12,690 nucleotides of DNA from Acidithiobacillus sp. Lineage in GTDB: Bacteria; Pseudomonadota; Gammaproteobacteria; Acidithiobacillales; Acidithiobacillaceae. Positions 7,427-12,690 of this stretch are shown one piece after another. The DNA lies in the NCBI GenBank assembly GCA_027445725.1, contig DAIAVG010000022.1, positions 1 to 12,690 of the forward strand, in the 5' to 3' direction. The notes below the pieces were generated by a model. That model did no database searches and was not told the DNA's origin. It worked only from the letters and a program-made list of their open reading frames with translations. The position numbers were made by a program, and so were the translations under genes. Position 1 is the stretch's first letter. The number at the start of each line of letters is the position of its first letter.

Positions 7427-7795
7427 ATGGAAGCGCAAGCAAAAAAACGTCACCGCCGTACCTCAGAAGAGCGTCTGGCGGATTTAGAAGAGAAGCAACG
7501 CCAGACAGAGATGCGGCTGCGTGAGCAGTTAGCAAAATTTGAACAGCAGAAGCGGAGTTTGCAGGAAAGCCCGCGCGCACGTCGTGAGCGTGAGGCACAA
7601 CGACGGTCATTGATGGACCGCATTTCTCGTCTGGTGCCTGATTGGGAGCCTGCGCAGATTCTTGCGGCTGTCGCTGAAGTTCGTGACCGCGTGGGTGATA
7701 ACGGCCATCTGCTGGGTGAGTTGGATAACCGTGGAAACGCGCTCATGCAGGAACTGAAGCCCCGTCGTGGCCGTCGTCCCCGTTCCGCGATTTAA
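7427..7795 (+). CDS. Small basic coiled-coil protein, unknown function
   Basis: I do not recognise this protein. It has 122 residues from ATG 7427, which follows AAGGAG (7412-7417) by 9 bases; ATG 7421 in the same frame would add two residues but is only 3 bases from that site. Residues about 8-70 are rich in Arg, Lys, Glu and Gln without proline except in one short break (ESPRARRE), and look like a charged coiled coil. A compact hydrophobic part follows (LVPDWEPAQILAAVAEVRDRV). The tail KPRRGRRPRSAI is strongly basic and recalls an AT-hook-like RGR-P element. The overall form fits a nucleic-acid-binding accessory protein, but this is inference. A rho-independent terminator follows 31 bases after the stop, so it ends its transcription unit. 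The 63-base gap before it holds a small hairpin (7371-7384) of unclear role. Confidence 0.8.
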   Translation: MEAQAKKRHRRTSEERLADLEEKQRQTEMRLREQLAKFEQQKRSLQESPRARREREAQRRSLMDRISRLVPDWEPAQILAAVAEVRDRVGDNGHLLGELDNRGNALMQELKPRRGRRPRSAI

Positions 7796-7826
7796 TCCCC
7801 AATCTGAGCGGTTTTCGCGTACAGAG

Positions 7827-7859
7827 GCCCCCAAAGCGATGAGCATGCGGGGGCTTTTT
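7827..7859 (+). terminator. Rho-independent terminator after the coiled-coil gene
   Basis: GCCCCC (7827-7832) pairs perfectly with GGGGGC (7849-7854) across a 16-base loop, and TTTTT (7855-7859) follows at once. On the plus strand this is a standard intrinsic terminator. Read from the minus strand the hairpin is not followed by a T-run, so it does not serve the convergent zinc-ribbon gene. Confidence 0.85.
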
Positions 7860-7875
7860 GTAATACGGCATTCCA

Positions 7876-8187
7876 CTAACGCTTTTTGCATCCCCGCCAG
7901 CGCGCCAGCGTTGGTACACGGTGCGCCATGTAAGCGCGGATATACCATGGGGCATTGCGGTTGCGCATCAGTTGGCGGACGCGGTGCTGCATAGCGCCCA
8001 GCGTCAGTTCTGGTTCCTTGAACTGGCCCGCCGCATAGCAATAGCTACAGTAACGGATGCTATGGTTGCCGTCGGCCTCCGTCCCTCCGCCTTGGGGATC
8101 AAACTGTAGCGGCATACCACAACTCTGGCAGCGGTTTTTCTCAATTTCCAGTTGGCGTATCCATTTTTTCATGGCGAAATTAGACAT
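7876..8187 (-). CDS. Small zinc-ribbon protein, unknown function
   Basis: A 103-residue protein with a clear four-cysteine ribbon: CQSCGMPL (Cys20, Cys23) and YCSYCY (Cys47, Cys50). Between them is the segment GGGTEADGNHSIRYC, and ELTLGAM follows. This 'CQSCGMP...GTEADG...YCSYCY...G.F.EP.LTL' pattern is known to me as a putative zinc-ribbon domain in small bacterial proteins of unknown role. The C-terminus (63-103) is basic and aromatic-rich and carries an extra Cys100. The ATG at 8187 lies inside the last codons of the upstream membrane-protein gene (8-base overlap), so the two are probably translated together. The ATG at 8172 is an alternative start, but neither start has a well-spaced ribosome binding site. 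Confidence 0.8.
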   Translation of the reverse strand: MSNFAMKKWIRQLEIEKNRCQSCGMPLQFDPQGGGTEADGNHSIRYCSYCYAAGQFKEPELTLGAMQHRVRQLMRNRNAPWYIRAYMAHRVPTLARWRGCKKR

Positions 8188-9118
8188 CCTCAGGTGCTAC
8201 CAGTTCAAGGGCCTCAATATAGATATGTGCCATACCCAGCAGGAACACCACATTGGGAAGAATAAATACCAGCGCACCGGCCAGGCCAACCCCCATGCTG
8301 AGTCCTGCGTTATATAAGGAGGTGCTTGTTGCCACCGGTTGCGCAAATATTTCGCCGTTGATGAGTCTATCGCCAGACAGTGCCCCCAGCATTTGCCAGA
8401 ACATGTCTGCACTGCGGCTGATTTCTTCGGCCAGCACGGGAGTTGCAGCCGTTAGTGCCATGCTGTATCCGGTGTAGAGAATCACCGCAATAATAATTCC
8501 CATGCCAGTTGCCAACGCGGCGAGCAGTAACATCATCAACAGAATAGAGCCTGGTTTATTGCGAGCGATGGAGATGGTATGACGAAGTGAGTTACCTACG
8601 CTTTCGCCGTGCCACAACGCGGGCCCGGAGAGATTGAAGACAATAATGGCGAGGACAAAAACAATGGCGTTTACCAACATGATGGCAGGGAAGAGCGGGA
8701 CAAAGAGCATCGCGCCAACCCCCGGTATCTTGCATGCGAGAAATCCCAGTACTTCTACGACAAAAATGCCCAAAAGCAAGAGACTTTCAATAATCAGCAG
8801 TCCCAGCAGACGCGGCAGCACCCGTATGCCAAAGCGGAGACTTTTAGCCACTCCCGGCAATGGGTCGCCGCGCGCCTCGTGCAGTAGAACGCCGCCAGCG
8901 CCCAGGTAGCCGACACCAAAACTGGTCATCAGAATGATCACCCCCATGGTGGCACCTGCCCATCCCCCAGGCCATTGCGCGAAGAGTTCCAAGCCGGTCA
9001 TGCCCAGGAAGACGGCGATGACGTACACCAGAATAGGCTGCCATAAGGTGATGCCGCGAAGCGCTCGCAACAACAAAGAAAAAGACAGATCTCCCTGGCT
9101 GGGTGTATGGGTAAACAT
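8180..9118 (-). CDS. Polytopic inner-membrane protein, unknown function
   Basis: I do not recognise this 312-residue protein beyond its topology. It has about six hydrophobic stretches (roughly 23-42, 52-78, 100-128, 133-165, 188-217, 273-299), a short polar N-terminus, and a soluble-looking segment at about 229-268 (EEISRSADMF to VATSTSLYN). The polar loop GPALWHGESVGNSLRHTISIARNKPG (residues 165-190) between helices is the most family-like part. No signal peptide, ATPase or catalytic motif is visible. ATG 9118 follows AAGGA by about 7 bases, so I prefer it to TTG 9136. The zinc-ribbon gene overlaps its end, and a TetR-family gene diverges from it across 186 bases with operator-like repeats. 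Together these suggest a regulated membrane function, perhaps efflux or envelope stress, but that is inference. Confidence 0.85.
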   Translation of the reverse strand: MFTHTPSQGDLSFSLLLRALRGITLWQPILVYVIAVFLGMTGLELFAQWPGGWAGATMGVIILMTSFGVGYLGAGGVLLHEARGDPLPGVAKSLRFGIRVLPRLLGLLIIESLLLLGIFVVEVLGFLACKIPGVGAMLFVPLFPAIMLVNAIVFVLAIIVFNLSGPALWHGESVGNSLRHTISIARNKPGSILLMMLLLAALATGMGIIIAVILYTGYSMALTAATPVLAEEISRSADMFWQMLGALSGDRLINGEIFAQPVATSTSLYNAGLSMGVGLAGALVFILPNVVFLLGMAHIYIEALELVAPEDV

Positions 9119-9150
9119 GCGTGGTTCCTTTGCCAAAATCTTTGGCGCCT

Positions 9151-9159
9151 AGAATAGCA
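9151..9159 (-). promoter_or_regulatory. Extended -10 promoter element for the membrane-protein gene
   Basis: Read on the minus strand this is TGCTATTCT, an extended -10 (TGn plus TATTCT) 33 bases upstream of the ATG at 9118. The -35 region, which would lie near 9177-9182, has little consensus, as is common for extended -10 promoters. That region falls inside the inverted repeat at 9166-9192, so a protein bound there should block the promoter. Confidence 0.4.
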
Positions 9160-9165
9160 AATTGC

Positions 9166-9192
9166 GGGCGGATGGTGGATAACTATCCGCCC
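9166..9192. promoter_or_regulatory. Inverted repeat, candidate repressor operator (membrane-gene side)
   Basis: Perfect 8-base arms GGGCGGAT (9166-9173) and ATCCGCCC (9185-9192) flank an 11-base spacer. Inside, GGATA (9177-9181) and TATCC (9184-9188) form a second, overlapping inverted pair. The repeat lies between a TetR-family gene and a divergent membrane-protein gene and covers the -35 region of the latter. TetR dimers bind such palindromes. The assignment to this regulator is inference from position. Confidence 0.5.
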
Positions 9193-9210
9193 TTGTCCGC
9201 AGGGGGACAA
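9193..9210. promoter_or_regulatory. Inverted repeat, candidate repressor operator (tetR side)
   Basis: TTGTCC (9193-9198) and GGACAA (9205-9210) are perfect 6-base arms around GCAGGG. It directly adjoins the 9166-9192 repeat but has a different arm sequence, so the two may bind different proteins or only one may be real. It overlaps the proposed -35 element of the tetR promoter, which would suit autorepression. Confidence 0.45.
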
Positions 9211-9232
9211 TCGCCATGGGTGGTGCTACACT
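9204..9232 (+). promoter_or_regulatory. Candidate promoter for the tetR-argB unit
   Basis: GGGACA (9204-9209, 4 of 6 matches to TTGACA) and TACACT (9227-9232, 4 of 6 matches to TATAAT) are spaced by 17 bases. It is the best plus-strand pair I see in the 186-base divergent gap and lies about 75 bases before the chosen start. A moderate match only. Confidence 0.3.
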
Positions 9233-9304
9233 GCTCAGATATTGACCGATTGGTCGAGCGCTGTGCAAGGGCGACCGTCATATGTTGGGGGCGGAGGGGG
9301 GATC

Positions 9305-10818
<1,514 letters not shown>

Positions 10819-10888
10819 GGATGCATCCGCGCCGCAGCTACTAGCACTATAGCGCGGCAAAAGCTGGGTCGACGCCCCCGAGTGCTTA

Positions 10889-10969
10889 GATCGGCCGCAG
10901 CGCCGCCGTTAGCGCCTCTCTCCAACGCGCTGGGGTGGCGCAATCTCTCAGAGGATAGGCCGCAGCGCC
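10889..10969. repeat. Imperfect 16-base direct repeat at the emrA 3' end
   Basis: GATCGGCCGCAGCGCC (10889-10904) and GATAGGCCGCAGCGCC (10954-10969) differ at one base. The second copy encodes the last residues of the EmrA-type protein on the minus strand (ALRPIL, stop). The first copy, in the gap after it, also reads ALRPI then stop in one minus-strand frame. This suggests a small duplication or a worn copy of the gene end. The 129-base gap between argB and emrA (10819-10947) otherwise has a 10-base palindrome (GGATGCATCC, 10819-10828) and a 6-base-arm hairpin (10827-10857) without a T-run. Confidence 0.5.
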
Positions 10970-11961
10970 TTGACCCAACCCGGCGCTCCACCCGTATCCA
11001 CCGTGACCGACGCACTGGTACCGATCCGTAGCGGGAACTTGGGATCCGGGTTGGTGATGAGAACACGCACCGGTACCCGCTGCGTCACCTTGACCCAGTT
11101 ACCCGTAGCATTTTCCGGGGGCAGCAGAGAGAAGGCGTTGCCAGCACCTCCACTTAGGCTCACTACCTTTCCTTTGAAACCATGATTGGGGTACATATCA
11201 ATGGTGACTTCTGCACTCTGGCCCGGGCGCACGCGGTCGAGGTCGGTTTCCTTGTAGTTGGCCTCAACCCAGTACTCCGCGTTGCCGATCAGGGGAAAGA
11301 GGTCCTGATTGATATTGGCCACGTCGCCCACATGGATATTATCCACTTTACTGACGACCCCGGCGATGGGCGCGTAAAGCGTGGTTTCAGATAGATAGAG
11401 TTTGGCTGTACGCAGGGCCGCTTGCGCGGCGGCAATGCGGGCGCCATTGAGGACTTGCTGCGCCCGTGTCTCCGCCAGGGCGGCCTGATCGGCTGCTAAG
11501 CGCGCCCCGGCACTTTTGGCGGCAGTCAGTTGATTATCTGCCTGTTGCACAGACAGGTATTTTTGCGCCGCCAGTGCCGCCGCGCGTTGTGCGTTGCGCC
11601 GGGCATTCTGGTAATTGACCTGGTCGGCGCTGATATTGGCCTGTGCTCCGGTAATATTTGCCCGAATGGCTGTGGTCTGTCTTTCCGCCTGCATCAACTC
11701 GGCCTCGGCTTTCTGCACATCGTAGAGGTAGGCCCGCGGGTCCACTTTGACCAAGGGCTGTCCAGCCTGTACGAGCTGATTGTCATGCACATAAATAGCG
11801 ACGATATGTCCCGTCACCCGCGGTGCAACGTTCACGACATGGGCATGTACATAAGCATCGTCCGTGTTGGGGTAGTAATCAGCAATCTGGAAGTAGGCGT
11901 AGGCGCCAAAGGCAACCACGACGATGATGATCAGAACCAAAAGGCGTTTGAGCCAGCGCAT
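10948..11961 (-). CDS. emrA: EmrA/HlyD-family membrane-fusion (periplasmic adaptor) protein
   Basis: This 337-residue adaptor would link an inner-membrane pump to an outer-membrane channel. It has one N-terminal membrane anchor (about 7-24), then YYPNTDDAYVHAHVVNVAPR and VTGHIVAIYVHDNQLVQAGQ (29-68, first half of the lipoyl-like domain). A long alanine/glutamine-rich alpha-hairpin follows (about 80-185), then LYAPIAGVVSKVDNIHVGD (195-213) and the beta-barrel with NAFSLLPPENATGNWVKVTQ (275-294), a strong EmrA-type signature. ATG 11961 has AAGGGA 5 bases upstream; TTG 11979 is less likely. No EmrB-type MFS pump or TolC-type channel lies beside it: argB converges downstream and the lipid A deacylase gene diverges upstream. 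The partner must be elsewhere, or the gene is an orphan. The specific name emrA is by family only. Confidence 0.88.
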   Translation of the reverse strand: MRWLKRLLVLIIIVVVAFGAYAYFQIADYYPNTDDAYVHAHVVNVAPRVTGHIVAIYVHDNQLVQAGQPLVKVDPRAYLYDVQKAEAELMQAERQTTAIRANITGAQANISADQVNYQNARRNAQRAAALAAQKYLSVQQADNQLTAAKSAGARLAADQAALAETRAQQVLNGARIAAAQAALRTAKLYLSETTLYAPIAGVVSKVDNIHVGDVANINQDLFPLIGNAEYWVEANYKETDLDRVRPGQSAEVTIDMYPNHGFKGKVVSLSGGAGNAFSLLPPENATGNWVKVTQRVPVRVLITNPDPKFPLRIGTSASVTVDTGGAPGWVKALRPIL

Positions 11962-12094
11962 ATATGTCCCTTGTTGCAATCTAAGCAGCCGGGTGACTCT
12001 CCGGGCCTGTTTCTGAAGCTCGACTCATGCGAAGACCCTGTTTAAAATAGATCTTGCGGGTAATGTCTGTGTGGGTTAGGTCTGTCAGATTTTT

Positions 12095-12123
12095 TTGACA
12101 CGCATGCCGAGTGAACGCATACT
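12095..12123 (+). promoter_or_regulatory. Sigma70-type promoter for the lipid A deacylase-like gene
   Basis: A perfect TTGACA (12095-12100) and CATACT (12118-12123, 4 of 6 matches) are spaced by 17 bases, followed by a leader of roughly 70 bases. Just upstream is a pair of GTCTGT direct repeats (12065-12070 and 12080-12085), which might be an activator site. A short ACCGTTCGGT inverted repeat (12125-12134) lies near the expected transcript start. The rest of the 237-base gap between emrA and this gene (11962-12198) shows nothing I can name. Confidence 0.55.
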
Positions 12124-12198
12124 GACCGTTCGGTTGATACCATAACGCAAACGATTCCTGTCGGCAAGGTAACGGACGTAAGTCTACAAGGAGCAGTC

Positions 12199-12690
12199 AT
12201 GAAGCAGGGTAACGGGATCTGGGCGGGGATGCTGGGTGTGACCGCGTTGGGTCTGCTGGTTGCTAGTCCGGCGCAGGCGGATGGTGAGGGGCTGCATGTG
12301 ATTCAGGGCGGGCCTGCTTATTTCAACGCTGGTATCGGTGCCTTTAATGCGGCGGGTGTTGAGCCCGGTCCCGGACATCGGGGTAACGCGACGCTTCCCG
12401 AAATCGATCTGGAATACCAGTCTGCTTCAAAGTTGTTCGGTATCGGTGCGCTTTGGGGTATCGTCGCTAATACCAATGGTGGTTTCATGGGCTACACCGG
12501 CTTGTACTCGGATGTTGCCTGGGATCACTGGGTGCTGACGCCGGTGCTCGGCATTGGTGGCTATAATCAGGGGCGGGGCAAATATCTGGATGGCGTCTTC
12601 CAGTTCCGCCTGGAGTTGAGTCTGGCCTATCAGTTTGCGGATCAATCGCGATTGGGGCTCAAAATCGCCCATATTTCCAACGCCTATATC
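12199..12690 (+). CDS. pagL: PagL-like lipid A 3-O-deacylase / acyloxyacyl hydrolase-family outer-membrane protein (partial, 3' end missing)
   Basis: The first 164 residues are present and the frame is still open at the window end. ATG 12199 has AAGGAG (12188-12193) 5 bases upstream. A signal peptide is clear: a short N-region, hydrophobic MLGVTALGLLVAS (11-23), and PAQA with cleavage expected after Ala27. The rest alternates like outer-membrane beta strands. FRLELSLAYQF (136-146) leads to LGLKIAHISNA (152-162), matching the PagL active-site motif, with His158 and Ser160 corresponding to His126 and Ser128 of Pseudomonas PagL. The expected catalytic Glu would lie past the window edge. PagL removes the 3-position acyl chain of lipid A and softens the endotoxic and permeability properties of the outer membrane. 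Family confidence is good; activity is inferred. Confidence 0.78.
   Translation, partial: MKQGNGIWAGMLGVTALGLLVASPAQADGEGLHVIQGGPAYFNAGIGAFNAAGVEPGPGHRGNATLPEIDLEYQSASKLFGIGALWGIVANTNGGFMGYTGLYSDVAWDHWVLTPVLGIGGYNQGRGKYLDGVFQFRLELSLAYQFADQSRLGLKIAHISNAYI

Noticed and set aside
9242..9304. N-terminal extension of the TetR protein from TTG 9242
   Set aside because: The extra residues are glycine-rich and unlike TetR N-termini, and the GGAGGGGG run fits GTG 9305 instead.
10827..10857. Hairpin CCGCGC...GCGCGG between argB and emrA as a bidirectional terminator
   Set aside because: The loop is 19 bases and no T-run follows on either strand, so intrinsic termination is not supported.
11530..12045. 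171-residue plus-strand frame opposite emrA
   Set aside because: It is antisense to the coiled coil and anchor of a clear adaptor gene, has no ribosome site and no recognisable domain.

Overview
The window is ordinary, gene-dense chromosomal DNA of a Gram-negative proteobacterium. It has a lipid A deacylase-type outer-membrane protein, an EmrA-type periplasmic adaptor, RNase T, and both Aat and Bpt aminoacyl-tRNA-protein transferases. Base composition is fairly GC-rich and even, GTG and TTG starts are common, and the gene mix is gamma/beta-proteobacterial. From memory it resembles Acidithiobacillus, but no marker gene here proves that. I see no rRNA, tRNA, CRISPR array, insertion sequence, integrase or phage gene.

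Layout. (1) 1-2393, plus strand: the end of bioF, then bioH, bioC and bioD. This is a tightly overlapping operon for the BioC/BioH route of pimeloyl-ACP synthesis and its conversion to dethiobiotin. bioD has no ordinary start codon in its own frame; one extra G at 1698-1700 would explain this. (2) 2394-6272, plus strand: htpX (membrane metalloprotease), then a compact run of aat, bpt, fetB and rnt, with gaps or overlaps of only a few bases from aat onward. aat and bpt both create N-terminal Leu degrons. fetB is an ABC permease without its ATPase, and rnt encodes RNase T. (3) 6347-7795, plus strand: a ferredoxin/flavin reductase and a small basic coiled-coil protein of unknown role, closed by a clear rho-independent terminator at 7827-7859. 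(4) 7876-9118, minus strand: a six-helix membrane protein and an overlapping small zinc-ribbon protein, both unknown. (5) 9119-10818: a divergent control region with two inverted repeats, then a TetR-family regulator coupled to argB (N-acetylglutamate kinase) on the plus strand. (6) 10948-11961, minus strand: an EmrA/HlyD-type adaptor with no pump gene beside it. (7) 12199 to the end, plus strand: the first 164 residues of a PagL-like lipid A deacylase, preceded by a good sigma70-type promoter.

The bio genes form one pathway, and aat-bpt form one functional pair. The TetR/membrane-protein/zinc-ribbon block is the least explained part and has the best visible regulatory DNA. I did not find a convincing undescribed multi-gene system. 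The most useful leads are the bioD start anomaly, the divergent operator-like region at 9166-9210, and the uncharacterised membrane and zinc-ribbon gene pair.
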